Counted from the first letter of the stretch, positions 17,788-28,090 are shown. The stretch is DNA of 38,295 nt from Chitinophagaceae bacterium (GCA_027486835.1 JAIXOJ010000181.1:1-38295); one strand, 5' to 3'. Translations and numbers: made by a program. The notes: generated by a model not told the origin, from the sequence alone.

Positions 17788-18238
17788 CCGTCTGCAGGGC
17801 AGAAAGCTTCGCGTCAAATGACGGCAGACCGTCTGCCGGGCAGAAAGCTTCGCGTCAAATGACGACAGACCGTTTGCCGGGCAGAAAGCTTCGCGTCAAA
17901 TGACGACAGACCGTCTGCCGGGCAGAAAGCTTCCCGTCAAATGACGACAGACCGTCTGCCGGGCAGAATGCTTCCCGTCAAATGACGGCAGACCGTTTGC
18001 CGGGCAGAATGCTTCCCGTCAAATGACGACAACCAAACATAGCCTCCGCAAGCCTGCCGTCAAATGACGGCAACCAAACGAAGCCTCCGCGAGCTTCCTG
18101 TCAAATGACGACAACCAAACGAAGCCTCCGCAACCTTCCTGTCAAATGACGACAACCAAACGAAGCCTCCGCAACCTTCCTGTTATTTGACGACAACCAA
18201 ACGGAGCCTCAGCGAGCTTCCCGTCAAATGACGGCAAG
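17788..18238. repeat. 11-copy, 41-bp tandem array with two unit types
   Basis: Eleven exact 41-bp periods. Units 1-6 (17788-18033) are type A, with the inverted repeat TCTGCCGGGCAGA at the front. Units 7-11 (18034-18238) are type B, in which the front is replaced by CAAACGAAGCCTCC and related sequence. Both types share a back part with the inverted repeat CCGTCAAATGACGG or a one-base variant of it. In unit 10 (18157-18197) the core reads GTTATTTGAC instead of GTCAAATGAC, nearly its reverse complement. The array is contiguous with no unique spacers, is not a multiple of three, and fills the divergent gap between the sigma gene and the giant surface gene. Confidence 0.95.
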
Positions 18239-18571
18239 AAAATAAGCCGATGCAAGGATCAATTCAATAGAAGTAAATAATGCTTGTAGCCTTTTTTGCA
18301 ACCACACTTTTGGGATGGCTGATGAAATCTACATTGAATCCTGTTACAACATCTCGATTTACTTATCAAAATCATAATCCCCCATTTCACCCTCCCAAAT
18401 TATTTTTCAAACTCCCTACTCCCAAGTGAAAGTTGGTGTGTGTAAGCCTTTAAGGTTTGTCTAACGATTTGCTATTACGAAATGCTTCCTACAAAAAAGG
18501 ATGATTGCTCGTGCTATTACAATTGATGCAGTAATGGCGATGGTTGGGGATGACCATAAAAATTGTACATT
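18239..18571. other. Gene-free leader region of the giant surface gene
   Basis: About 330 nt with stop codons in all frames and no convincing gene. It should hold the promoter of the 18572 gene, but I see no clear TAnnTTTG box with a matching upstream element; the sequence TAAGGTTTG near 18450 is off by one base in spacing. Confidence 0.5.
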
Positions 18572-21500
18572 ATGATTAAGATTGCTTTGAAAAGAAATTT
18601 TTTGCAAAAAGGACTTTATTTTTTCGTTTCAATAATTTGCTTGTTGAATTCCGCTAATGCAGCAAACTGGTTTGCCGACCCTAGTGGAGCTGTGGTTGCT
18701 GTGCTTGCCGCTAATGGAGCAAATGCTGGCAATACTGGCTGGAGTTCTACAGGAAATGCTGGAACATTTAACGCTTCATCGCCCAATATTGCCACTGGTG
18801 ATATTATTGTCTTACCAACAGGAAGCTATGTAAACATTACGGCTTCTGTTACTTTAGGCGGCATCTATTTTAACGGAGGCACTTTAAACTTGAGTTCCAA
18901 TGCCACTACGCTGAATGTATCTGGAAATATAAGTGGATGTACCAATTTTACTACTTATACAGCCGCGTCAGGTACGGGTTATTTCACTTATTCTTCTACT
19001 ACCAAAACGCGTATTGCTATGACTGGTAGTAACAAGACCTTATGGGTAAACTTTACCCAAATTGGTTCAGGTGCAAGTGCTTTACAAACCAAGTTAGGCA
19101 CTGCCACTACCCCTGCCGATGATGGCTATTTCATGATTCAGGGCAATACCACACTTGGCGGTAATACCAATACTATCGGAAGGGTGCTTGTGGGTAATGC
19201 TTCTACAGCTTGTGTGTTTACTTTGGGGGGCAATACCTTAACCTGCGATTTCCTCACTTTTGGTACAAGCGCAGGTTCTACTCAATTTATTACCGGAAGC
19301 ACAGGAAGTGCAATTAATATAACAAGTACCTCTACAGCCACAGCGAGTACATTGTATGTGACGCAAACAAGTGCTTCAACACAAACGGTGTCTATCACAC
19401 TTAATAATTCGTCGGGATTGACTGTGGGCAATGCAATTGTAATTCCTACACTTACGCTGCAATCAGGAAATTTTACAACAGGTTCAAATACAGCTACAGT
19501 AACTACGCTGAACGCAGCAAATGCCAATGCGAATAACACCGTTACATTGGGAGGCAGCTCCACCTTGGGTACACTGAATTTGAATTCGGGTGCTTTAACG
19601 CTGGGTGCTTCCGTTACAGTGGCAACTGCACTTAACCTTACCGCAGGAAAGATTACACTAGGAGCAAATAATTTGACATTATCAAATGGCTTAACTACGG
19701 GTAGTTCTACCGCCTATATTGTTACCAACAGTACGGGTAATTTAATCTTGCCCATCACTTCTGGCACTACTGCATTATTGCCCATTGGAATTAGTTCAAG
19801 TTCTTATAACCCAATCACTTTAGCTGCTCCATCAGCATCTGCTACTATTACCGCAGCAGTAAGTACTCGTTCTTTAGGGGTGGCAACAGCTACGGATGTG
19901 GTGAATTTGCAATGGACAGTAAAATCAAATGCAGCCGTTACCTCAACGATTACCTATCAATTTAATGCGGCGAATTTTACTGCATGGGATGGTACTACTG
20001 GATTTAATACAGCTGTTGCACCTCAATTAGGAGCGAATTATTCTTCTGCTTATACCTTATCTACTTTAGGCTCGGTATCCACTACTAGTGGCGTATCAAC
20101 TACCACTGCAAGCAGCCTATCTATTCCTTTAGACAATACCAATGTCACTACTTATGTAATAGGAAATTCGGGGGCTATTCAAGCAGCTTCTACTATTTCT
20201 GGCGTTACCTTGAGTGGTTCTTCACCTTATTGTGCTAACTCAACGGTTACTGTTAATTTCAGCATTAGTGGCAGCTATTCTGGCAACACTTTTACGGCTG
20301 AATTATCCAATTCATCGGGGTCTTTTGCTAGTCCAACATCAATAGGAACAGTTTTTTCTAACACTGCGGCTGCGATCACTGCTACCATTCCAAGTGGAAC
20401 TGCTAGTGGAACAGGCTATAGAATTCGGGTAAAATCAAGTAATCCAGGCGTTACCTCGGGCGATAATGGTACAGATATAGCAATCAATGCGGTGGGTTAT
20501 TGGATTGGTGCCGACCAAGCAAGTGCCAACACTGCAAGCAACTGGTGTGGTAATGCCGTGCCAACAAGCGCAACAGCCGTTGTGATCAGCAATTCCACTC
20601 CGAAATTGACCGCCAACTTAACCGTAGGGGCAATGACATTAAATTCGGGTATCAACTTAAATGGATTCTTGTTAACCGTTTCCAATGCTGCTACAGGTAA
20701 TGGATTAATTACAGGTTCTGCTACTTCAAGCTTAACCTATCAAAGCGGAACATTGGCTTTTGATGTGTCCAATCCAGGTACTACCAATGCGCTGTCTAGT
20801 CTTACCACCACGTCTTCTTCAGGCATTACGCTTAATTCATCGGTTGTGGTAGGTAGTTTGAGTGCCGCTGGAAATATTACCATGGCCAATGGCATTACGT
20901 TTAAACTAACAGGAACAACCTACACCAGATCAGCAGGTGTATTTCAAGCTGGAAGTAATGGCGGCGCAACGGTAGAATTAGCCAATACCTCTGGAACATT
21001 AACCATTCCTTCAGGTGCATTTTCTGGAACAAATGGCAATTATATCAACCTAACCCTAAGCAATGCAGGCACAGGAATTGTGTCCACAGGCGGCAATACC
21101 ACTTGCCAAAATCTAACTTTCAATTCAGGGATATTAAGTACAACGACAGGAACAATGACGGTAAACAATACCCTATCAGGTACGGGTACTTTTAATTCAC
21201 CTAGCACAAATAATATCATATTAGCCAATGGGGCAACCATTTCCAATGCAACTATTGCTACTGGTTCTGGTACTCCTGTAATCAGTCAAACAGGTTCTAC
21301 CACGGGTATTGTTTTGAATATTGCAGGAAGCAATAGTGTACCACCTATCACTTTATCGGGAAGTAATGCCACCGCATCTGCACAAACGATGGTCTTTGCA
21401 GCGAATGCTAGTTTAACAGGTTCCATCTCTGGGTTAAGTACGGCAAGAACCATCACAGGGGTGTCCACTGCATCATTAACCATTAATGCAGCCACCACTT

Positions 21501-24500
21501 TGTTTTTCACAACAGGTTCTGCTACTTTAAATACATTATCTATTGGAGCTGCTTCAACCTTATCAAGTGCTTTAACGGTGAGTAATTTGACACTAGCAAG
21601 TGGATTATTTACCAATGGCAGCAACTTGACCTTGGCAAATGGTGCTACCGTAACGGTGACCAATGGCTCACTAAGTGCTGCACCAACATTTGGTTCTACT
21701 GTCAACTTAGTATATAATGGAACAACATCCTCTACAGGAGGTGAATTGCCAACAAGCAGTTCTGTACTCAATAATCTAACAGTAAATACCGCAGCAGGCT
21801 TAACGCTAAATGCGGCTGCTACAGTAAATGGAACATTCACTTTGTTAGCAGGAAAACTAACCTTGAATGGTAATGCACTTTCAGTTGCTGCCTTATCCAA
21901 TGGTGCTACAGGCAGTTTCAGCAGTGCTAATTATATAGATGCCAGTTCAGCAAGCAGCAGCTTCACGTTGAAATCAGTTTCAAGTGCTGCCACCATATTC
22001 CCGATAGGCACATCTGCTACTTATACGCCCATCACTTTGACAAGCACAACCAATACACCTGATATTACAGTAACAGCGGCAGCACTCACATTGAATGTGT
22101 CTAACAGTGCCAATGCAGTGAATCTACAATGGACAATCAAGTCATCGGTAGCTGCAAAAGCCACGACTACTTTCCAATTTAATGCTGCCAACTACAGTGG
22201 TTCTAGTTTCAATCCGGCTGATAACATAGAATTGGGCGCCTACATATCTTCCTTTACCACCACTGATTTTAATAATGCTACGGGTAGCAATCCATACACA
22301 TTGTCCGTTAGCAATTACGATTTAAATACCACCAAAACCACTTATGTAATCGGAAATTCAGGTTCAATCCTAAGCCCTTCAACCATAGCTGATTTAGCCG
22401 TTAGCGGTACTGGTACTTATTGTGCTGGTTCAACCGTTACGGTTACATACAGCATTACAGGAAGCTATAACTCAGGCAATGTATTTACCGCACAATTGTC
22501 TAATAGCATTGGCGATTTTACAACACCAGTTTCAATTGGAACAGTTACAGCAACTACTGCCACCAACATTTCAGTTACCCTACCTTCAAACACCGTTACA
22601 GGAAATGGGTATAGGATAAGAGTGGTATCCAACAATCCCGGGGCTACTTCTCTAGACAATGGCACCGATTTAATCATTAATGGAGCAGGTTATTGGATTG
22701 GCGCAGACCAAGCAGATGCGAATGTGGGCAGCAACTGGTGTACTGGTTCGGTTCCAACAAGCGGTACTGCTATTGTGGTAAATACTACCACGCCAAGATT
22801 GAGCGCTAACTTAACAGTAGCAAGTGCTACCATCAATTCAGGTATCAATTTGAATGGAAATACCTTCACTGTTACTGGTGCAGTATCCGGTGCTGGAAGT
22901 ATCACAGGTTCATCTACATCCTCATTAAGCGTAGGAAGCGGAACAGTAAATATGGATGTTACTACTGCTGGAACTACCAACGTATTAGCCAGCTTCACCA
23001 ATAGCGGTGCAGTTACTTTGAGTCAATCATTGAACACCCCAGCACTTACCATAGGAGGAAACCTTACTTTAGGAAGTAGCACCACCTTAAAACTAACGGG
23101 TACTAGTTTCACTAGATCGGCTGGTGCAATTCAAACTTCATCAAACGGAAACGCTACTTTAGAATTAGCCAATGCTACAGGAACTATTACTATTCCTGCA
23201 AGTGCTATCACCAGCACTGCGGGTAATTATATCAACCTTAAATTAAGCAATAGCAGCGTAGGTATTGTAGCAACAACTGCTGCCATTACGGTTCAAAACC
23301 TAGTATTTAATGCGGGTATTTTAACTACTGGTTCCACAGCAAGTACTACCATGTCGGTAAATGGTCAATTGAGCGGTACAGGTACGTTTAACATGGGTTC
23401 CACCACTTCCAGAATTGCCATGAACGATGGAAGTACCATTGCAGGGGCTACCCTTGCCAGCGGAACTGGTACACCACAGATTATTCAAAATGGAGCCGTA
23501 TTAAATTTCTCTGGTACTAATTCGGTAATGACGATTAATCACGCTGCTTCTCCTACTACACAAACAATGGTGTTAGCCGCTGCTTCCAGTTTAAGCACAG
23601 CAAGTACAGGTTTAAGTACCTCTAAAACCATTTCAGGAAATGCTACTGCTAATTTGGCCATCAGTTCTGGTAACTTATACTTTACATCTGGTGCAAGTAC
23701 CTTGAATAACCTCACCATAAATGGAAATACCTTTATTGGTACAGCAGGAAATGTAACCTCGGTAACGGTAAACGGTACCATGTCAACCCCAACTGCAACT
23801 AGCTCCAACATTAATATTAGTACAGGTTCCACTGTAACACTAGCGAGTGGTGCAACAATCTCCATGAGGGGAGGAGGAATTGTAAATTCAGGCACATTAA
23901 GTACCACAGCTTACAACCTAACTTATGCAGGTACTGTTGCACAAACCACTACTACCACAGAATTGCCAAGCACATTGAATGGTACTTTAACCATAGCCAA
24001 TGCTGCGGGTGTAACCCTAGCAAATAGTACAAGTGTAAATGGATTAACCCTTACATCTGGAAAACTAACCCCTGCTGCGGGCGTAACATTTACGTTGCCT
24101 GCTACTATTTCAGTAACTAGTGGTTCTATTGATGCCAGCACCAATACAACCTCAGTAATTGCCATTGTCAATACTACCACCACGATACCAGCTTCTACCT
24201 TCAATCCTGCTACCATCAGCAATTTGTCGGTTACAAATGCGGTGGTAACCCTCAATCAAAATGTGTCAGTAACCACTTCATTAACACTAAACAGTACCAA
24301 TGCATCAGATTATACATTTACCAATGGCACAAAACTCACTTTGGCTTCGGGTAGTTCTTACACCTATAATCAAACCAGCACAGGTTCGGTAACATTAAGC
24401 GCAACGCCTACTTATGCGGGCACTGCTAACTTTAATTATTCTGGTTCTACTGCCATCACCATGGGCAATGAAGCACCTGCAAGTACCGCTGTAATTAATA

Positions 24501-27181
24501 ACTTAACCATCAATAATGCGGCTGGTGTAACCCTAAACCAAACAAACAATGCTGTGGTAAATGGTACACTAACCCTCACGAGTGGAAGTATTACACTTGA
24601 TAACAGTAATCTTGTTTTAGCCGGTTCAACCACCGTTGCTGGTACGCCTTCTGCATCAAAATATATCAAAACAACAGGCACAGGTGTACTTACCATAAAT
24701 GGAGTAGGAAGTACAGCCGTTACTTTCCCAATAGGTACCGCCACATCTTATGCACCATTAAGCATAGCCAATGCCGCTAGCACTAGTACCAATCTGAGTG
24801 CTTCTGTAGGATCTACCATTACTAGTACACCCATTGATGCAACTAGAGTCATCAACCTTCAATGGAGTGTGTTAAGTAGTGCTTCAACCAGTGCAAACAT
24901 TACCTTCCAATTCAATAATGCGGATAAAGCAAGTGGCTATACAACAGGCACGAATGAATTAGGGGTATTTACATCCAATCCCAATTATGCAACCTATGTG
25001 GTTACCACTTCGGGTAGTAATCCTTATACCACCACCAAAACAGGTTTGGCCATTCCTACATCGGGCAATAACTTCTTCGTAATAGGAAATACCGGTGCAG
25101 TAGAATTACCTTCCACAACTTGGATAGGTGCAGTTAGTACTGCATGGACTTTAGCCGCCAATTGGAACAATGGCTTACCTTCTTCTACCATTGATGCGGT
25201 AATTCCTGCAACCATAAAATCACCTGTTATTAGTGCTGCTACAACCGTTAGTAGATTAACCGTTAGTTCATTCGCCATAGTAAATAATAATAGTACGCTT
25301 ACAGTTGTAAAAGATTTCACCAATAATGGTACTATTTCTGGCGGAACTATAACACTAGGTGGTACCACCAACCAAGCGATTAGCGGTAATGGTTCAGTAA
25401 ATAATTTCACCCTAAATAATGCTGCTGGTGCATCGGTGGCAACTGGCGCATCCAATAATTTACAGGTAAAAGGAATCTTGACTTTGCAAACTGGTACCTT
25501 AACTACCAATGGTAATGTTACTTTAAAATCTAGCAGTATTGCCAATAGTGCCATAGTAGCACCAGTTGGTACATCAGGCAACAACGGTAAAATCAGCGGT
25601 ACGGTGCAGGTAGAACGTTTCATTCCTAAAGGCTACCGCGCCTGGAGAGATATTGCACCAAGTGTGTTTAATGCAGGCAGCATTTTCAATAATTGGCAAG
25701 AAGCTGGTAGCTATGCAAATGCAGGTTATGGTTTGTTTATCACAGGCACTACTGCTGTTTCCAATGCACATGCAGTGGATGCAACAACTGGTCTGGACCA
25801 AACCACTAACAGTGTGAAATCTGCATACACATTCACCAATGGTACTTGGAATGCGGTTACGAATACTAAAAACACCAACCTCAATCCATTCTTAGGTTAT
25901 CGCTTATTGGTACGTGGCGATAGGTCTTTCGATTTATTCACCACCCCCATATCAACGATAGGAACAACTGGATGGCTGTTGATGAATGCTGCTACTACAC
26001 TTCGAGCAAAGGGTAATTTGATAACGGGAAATGTGGTATACGGCACATCGGGCATCACGAATACCGTAGCAGGTTCTAGTTATAATAATGCTTCATTTGG
26101 TTTGAACAGTAGTTCAACCACCGGCTTTAGTTCAGTAGCCAACCCATATGTAGCCCCAATAGATTGGAAAAACATTTGGGACAATGGCCGTGCAGTTAAT
26201 CTTACAGCAAATTACTATTACCTAGACCCAACCCTTGGTTCATCAGGGGCATATGTTTCTTACAATGCAGTTACCGATGCTACCAGCAATGGTGCCATAG
26301 GTAGCCGCCGCTACATTCAAGCGGGTCAGGCATTTTTCGTAGAAAATAATAACAGTGCCGCCCCAAGTTTGACCATTACAGAAGCCGATAAAACCATTGG
26401 TTCTACCAAAACAGCAGTATTTGGTACTGCTAACCGCAACCGATTAACGATCAATTTGATGAAAGCAACAGGAAGCGAGTTGAAACAAATGGACGGAGCT
26501 ACCATCATGTTTGACCAAAGATTCAGCAATGGTATTGGGCAAGAAGATGCAAGAAAAATGACCAACCCAGGCGAAAACCTAGCCATCGACCATGTTGGTC
26601 AATCATTAAGCATCGAAGGCCGCCAGCCCGCAACTGCCGATGATCAAATAGCCTTCCACCTGAGCCAATTGAGTAGTGGGGAATATCATTTATCCATAGA
26701 TGCATCTGCTTTCAAAGCAGAAAACCTAGCAGTTTATTTGATGGACGCCCTAGACAAAAGTGAAATCTTGTTAACCTCTAGCATCAACAACCTCCGCTTT
26801 ACAGCAGATGCCGGCAATCCAAAGACTTACACCAACAGATTTAGTGTAGTGTTTAAGGCGGTGCCTAAAGCTGTTATAACCAACGCACCAAAAGCGGCTA
26901 CCAGTATGAGTGTTTACCCAAACCCAATGGTAGGCAAAACAGTAACCGTACGTTTAGGCAGCGAAATAGCAGCCGATAAATACGAGGTATGCATGTACAA
27001 TAGCCTAGGTCAAATTATGAGTAAATCAATCATAAACCATAGCGGCACAAATTCCGCATTCAACATCACCCAGGGTAGAGACGCAATGAATTGCGTCTTC
27101 ACCAAGGGGGTTTACCAGCTAACCCTACAATCCACCACCAACAATAAAGTGGTTGCCACCACAACTTTAGCGGTGGAGTAG
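18572..27181 (+). CDS. Giant repetitive T9SS surface protein / adhesin-like (2869 aa)
   Basis: Ser/Thr/Asn/Gly-rich beta-repeat protein. I start at ATG 18572 (MIKIALKRNFLQKGLYFFVS, signal peptide ending NSANA); the longer TTG start at 18563 adds only three residues. A large internal duplication is visible: SSPYCANSTVTVNFSISGSY (about 552) recurs as TGTYCAGSTVTVTYSITGSY (about 1282), and each is followed by YWIGADQA and SNWC modules, so the period is about 730 residues. A related WIGAVSTAWTLAANWNNGLP module occurs near 2185. Residues about 2345-2770 (VERFIPKGYRAWRD onward) match the tail module of the 1372-aa protein. The end is a T9SS sorting domain (SVYPNPMVGKTVTVRLGS, YNSLGQIMS, TKGVYQLTLQS). 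No enzymatic motif was seen; a cell-surface or matrix role is inferred. A 30-bp palindrome interrupts the sorting domain in frame. Confidence 0.9.
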   Translation: MIKIALKRNFLQKGLYFFVSIICLLNSANAANWFADPSGAVVAVLAANGANAGNTGWSSTGNAGTFNASSPNIATGDIIVLPTGSYVNITASVTLGGIYFNGGTLNLSSNATTLNVSGNISGCTNFTTYTAASGTGYFTYSSTTKTRIAMTGSNKTLWVNFTQIGSGASALQTKLGTATTPADDGYFMIQGNTTLGGNTNTIGRVLVGNASTACVFTLGGNTLTCDFLTFGTSAGSTQFITGSTGSAINITSTSTATASTLYVTQTSASTQTVSITLNNSSGLTVGNAIVIPTLTLQSGNFTTGSNTATVTTLNAANANANNTVTLGGSSTLGTLNLNSGALTLGASVTVATALNLTAGKITLGANNLTLSNGLTTGSSTAYIVTNSTGNLILPITSGTTALLPIGISSSSYNPITLAAPSASATITAAVSTRSLGVATATDVVNLQWTVKSNAAVTSTITYQFNAANFTAWDGTTGFNTAVAPQLGANYSSAYTLSTLGSVSTTSGVSTTTASSLSIPLDNTNVTTYVIGNSGAIQAASTISGVTLSGSSPYCANSTVTVNFSISGSYSGNTFTAELSNSSGSFASPTSIGTVFSNTAAAITATIPSGTASGTGYRIRVKSSNPGVTSGDNGTDIAINAVGYWIGADQASANTASNWCGNAVPTSATAVVISNSTPKLTANLTVGAMTLNSGINLNGFLLTVSNAATGNGLITGSATSSLTYQSGTLAFDVSNPGTTNALSSLTTTSSSGITLNSSVVVGSLSAAGNITMANGITFKLTGTTYTRSAGVFQAGSNGGATVELANTSGTLTIPSGAFSGTNGNYINLTLSNAGTGIVSTGGNTTCQNLTFNSGILSTTTGTMTVNNTLSGTGTFNSPSTNNIILANGATISNATIATGSGTPVISQTGSTTGIVLNIAGSNSVPPITLSGSNATASAQTMVFAANASLTGSISGLSTARTITGVSTASLTINAATTLFFTTGSATLNTLSIGAASTLSSALTVSNLTLASGLFTNGSNLTLANGATVTVTNGSLSAAPTFGSTVNLVYNGTTSSTGGELPTSSSVLNNLTVNTAAGLTLNAAATVNGTFTLLAGKLTLNGNALSVAALSNGATGSFSSANYIDASSASSSFTLKSVSSAATIFPIGTSATYTPITLTSTTNTPDITVTAAALTLNVSNSANAVNLQWTIKSSVAAKATTTFQFNAANYSGSSFNPADNIELGAYISSFTTTDFNNATGSNPYTLSVSNYDLNTTKTTYVIGNSGSILSPSTIADLAVSGTGTYCAGSTVTVTYSITGSYNSGNVFTAQLSNSIGDFTTPVSIGTVTATTATNISVTLPSNTVTGNGYRIRVVSNNPGATSLDNGTDLIINGAGYWIGADQADANVGSNWCTGSVPTSGTAIVVNTTTPRLSANLTVASATINSGINLNGNTFTVTGAVSGAGSITGSSTSSLSVGSGTVNMDVTTAGTTNVLASFTNSGAVTLSQSLNTPALTIGGNLTLGSSTTLKLTGTSFTRSAGAIQTSSNGNATLELANATGTITIPASAITSTAGNYINLKLSNSSVGIVATTAAITVQNLVFNAGILTTGSTASTTMSVNGQLSGTGTFNMGSTTSRIAMNDGSTIAGATLASGTGTPQIIQNGAVLNFSGTNSVMTINHAASPTTQTMVLAAASSLSTASTGLSTSKTISGNATANLAISSGNLYFTSGASTLNNLTINGNTFIGTAGNVTSVTVNGTMSTPTATSSNINISTGSTVTLASGATISMRGGGIVNSGTLSTTAYNLTYAGTVAQTTTTTELPSTLNGTLTIANAAGVTLANSTSVNGLTLTSGKLTPAAGVTFTLPATISVTSGSIDASTNTTSVIAIVNTTTTIPASTFNPATISNLSVTNAVVTLNQNVSVTTSLTLNSTNASDYTFTNGTKLTLASGSSYTYNQTSTGSVTLSATPTYAGTANFNYSGSTAITMGNEAPASTAVINNLTINNAAGVTLNQTNNAVVNGTLTLTSGSITLDNSNLVLAGSTTVAGTPSASKYIKTTGTGVLTINGVGSTAVTFPIGTATSYAPLSIANAASTSTNLSASVGSTITSTPIDATRVINLQWSVLSSASTSANITFQFNNADKASGYTTGTNELGVFTSNPNYATYVVTTSGSNPYTTTKTGLAIPTSGNNFFVIGNTGAVELPSTTWIGAVSTAWTLAANWNNGLPSSTIDAVIPATIKSPVISAATTVSRLTVSSFAIVNNNSTLTVVKDFTNNGTISGGTITLGGTTNQAISGNGSVNNFTLNNAAGASVATGASNNLQVKGILTLQTGTLTTNGNVTLKSSSIANSAIVAPVGTSGNNGKISGTVQVERFIPKGYRAWRDIAPSVFNAGSIFNNWQEAGSYANAGYGLFITGTTAVSNAHAVDATTGLDQTTNSVKSAYTFTNGTWNAVTNTKNTNLNPFLGYRLLVRGDRSFDLFTTPISTIGTTGWLLMNAATTLRAKGNLITGNVVYGTSGITNTVAGSSYNNASFGLNSSSTTGFSSVANPYVAPIDWKNIWDNGRAVNLTANYYYLDPTLGSSGAYVSYNAVTDATSNGAIGSRRYIQAGQAFFVENNNSAAPSLTITEADKTIGSTKTAVFGTANRNRLTINLMKATGSELKQMDGATIMFDQRFSNGIGQEDARKMTNPGENLAIDHVGQSLSIEGRQPATADDQIAFHLSQLSSGEYHLSIDASAFKAENLAVYLMDALDKSEILLTSSINNLRFTADAGNPKTYTNRFSVVFKAVPKAVITNAPKAATSMSVYPNPMVGKTVTVRLGSEIAADKYEVCMYNSLGQIMSKSIINHSGTNSAFNITQGRDAMNCVFTKGVYQLTLQSTTNNKVVATTTLAVE
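27074..27103. repeat. 30-bp palindrome inserted in frame in the sorting domain
   Basis: GGTAGAGACGCAAT, centre GA, then ATTGCGTCTTCACC: the inner 9 bp pair perfectly and 7 of 9 outer bases pair. It encodes GRDAMNCVFT between FNITQ and KGVYQLTLQS, where T9SS domains normally run straight from the strand into the KGVY motif. The length is a multiple of three, so the frame is preserved. A decayed relative sits at 1178-1205. Confidence 0.8.
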
Positions 27182-27200
27182 CAGATTTTTACATGCTGTT

Positions 27201-27238
27201 GAATTGCCAACCAAGGAAAGGTTGGCAATTCTTCTTTT
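27201..27238 (+). terminator. Intrinsic terminator of the giant surface gene
   Basis: Perfect 12-bp stem GAATTGCCAACC / GGTTGGCAATTC with a 7-nt loop, followed by TTCTTTT, 20 nt after the stop codon. Confidence 0.92.
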
Positions 27239-27500
27239 AAAGTGGTAATGGTGAAATAAAACAGTGGTGCTATTTGGGACGGCATAAAGTCTCCTCAAAC
27301 CAAAAAGGGTTCGAAACATTCTTGGATTTATCGCTTTATGAATAACATTTTAGCGAGTAGTTATAAGCTTTTTTCTTTGCGGTACTGAGTCAACTTTATA
27401 AAGTTTGAAACAAGGTAAAGATTTGTAATGGTGGTGAAAAACTGATATAGCCCCCTAAAAGATTAGGCTCAACAAATGCGAAAAAAGAAGTTAGCAAAAG
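27239..27500 (+). other. Gene-free spacer
   Basis: No open frame of substance and no recognisable RNA or repeat in this stretch, which separates the terminator from the MITE-like element. Confidence 0.5.
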
Positions 27501-27594
27501 GGGTGCATAAAAGTTTTTCGTTTTGCCCCTCGCCTTTCGGAGAGGGGTTGGGGTGAGGTTTTACTAATAGCTGCGAAAAACTTTTATACACCCT
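27501..27594. mobile_element. MITE-like element with target-site duplication
   Basis: Terminal inverted repeats of 20 bp, GGGTGCATAAAAGTTTTTCG at 27501-27520 and its reverse complement at 27574-27593, differ at one position. The interior has a GC-rich hairpin (CCCCTCGCCTTTCGG, then AGAGGGG) of a kind common in Bacteroidota intergenic DNA. The element is flanked by identical 7-bp direct repeats GCAAAAG (27494-27500 and 27595-27601), which fit a target-site duplication. It has no coding capacity, so any movement would rely on a transposase elsewhere. Confidence 0.7.
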
Positions 27595-27808
27595 GCAAAA
27601 GCGGAGAAAGGGTTAGACCATACTGAAAGCAACAATAACAAGAGTATAATAAAAAAGTAGGAAGAAGTATTGGTTCGGTGATGAGAATCAAGGGTTAGGA
27701 TTCAATTCTATAAAAGAGTGAAATACCTGAATAGTATTAGAATATTAACGCCCAAAGTTGACAAGTCGTTTTGGATGTCAGAGGATTTCACAAAGTCCCC
27801 ACCTGCTT

Positions 27809-28080
27809 CGAGGGACTTCCCACCTGTGTCGAGGACTTCCTTACCAGTGTCGAGGATTTCCTCGCTAGTTCCGAGGACTTCCTTGCCAGTTGCCAGGACT
27901 TCCTCACTAGCATCGAGGGCTTCCTCGCTAGTTCCGAGGACTTCCTCGTCAGCTCCGAGGACTTCCTCACTAGCTCCGAGGAACTTCTGTTAGCTCCGAG
28001 GACATCCTCGCCAGCGTCGAGGACATCCTCGCTAGCGTCGAGAGCTTCCTCGCCAGCTTCGAGGACTTCCTCGCTAGTGG
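27809..28080. repeat. 13-copy, 21-bp tandem array
   Basis: Thirteen units, twelve of 21 bp and one of 20 bp (27977-27996). Each begins with a 14-nt inverted repeat typified by CGAGGACTTCCTCG (arms CGAGGA/TCCTCG) and ends in a 7-nt spacer such as CTAGTTC or CCAGCGT. A partial unit continues to about 28086 and a degenerate one precedes the array. It can be read as heptapeptide repeats (EDFLASS) but the 20-bp unit breaks the frame, so I regard it as non-coding. The flanking DNA, 27602-27808, shows nothing else. Confidence 0.92.
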
Positions 28081-28090
28081 CGAGGAAAAC

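Noticed and set aside
17788-18238. CRISPR array
   Set aside because: Units are contiguous 41-bp repeats with no unique spacers, and no cas genes lie nearby. The same applies to the two 21-bp arrays.
21286-25623. Long minus-strand open frames inside the giant surface gene
   Set aside because: They are mirror images of a Thr/Ser/Asn-rich coding sequence with biased codons; no signal peptides or families.
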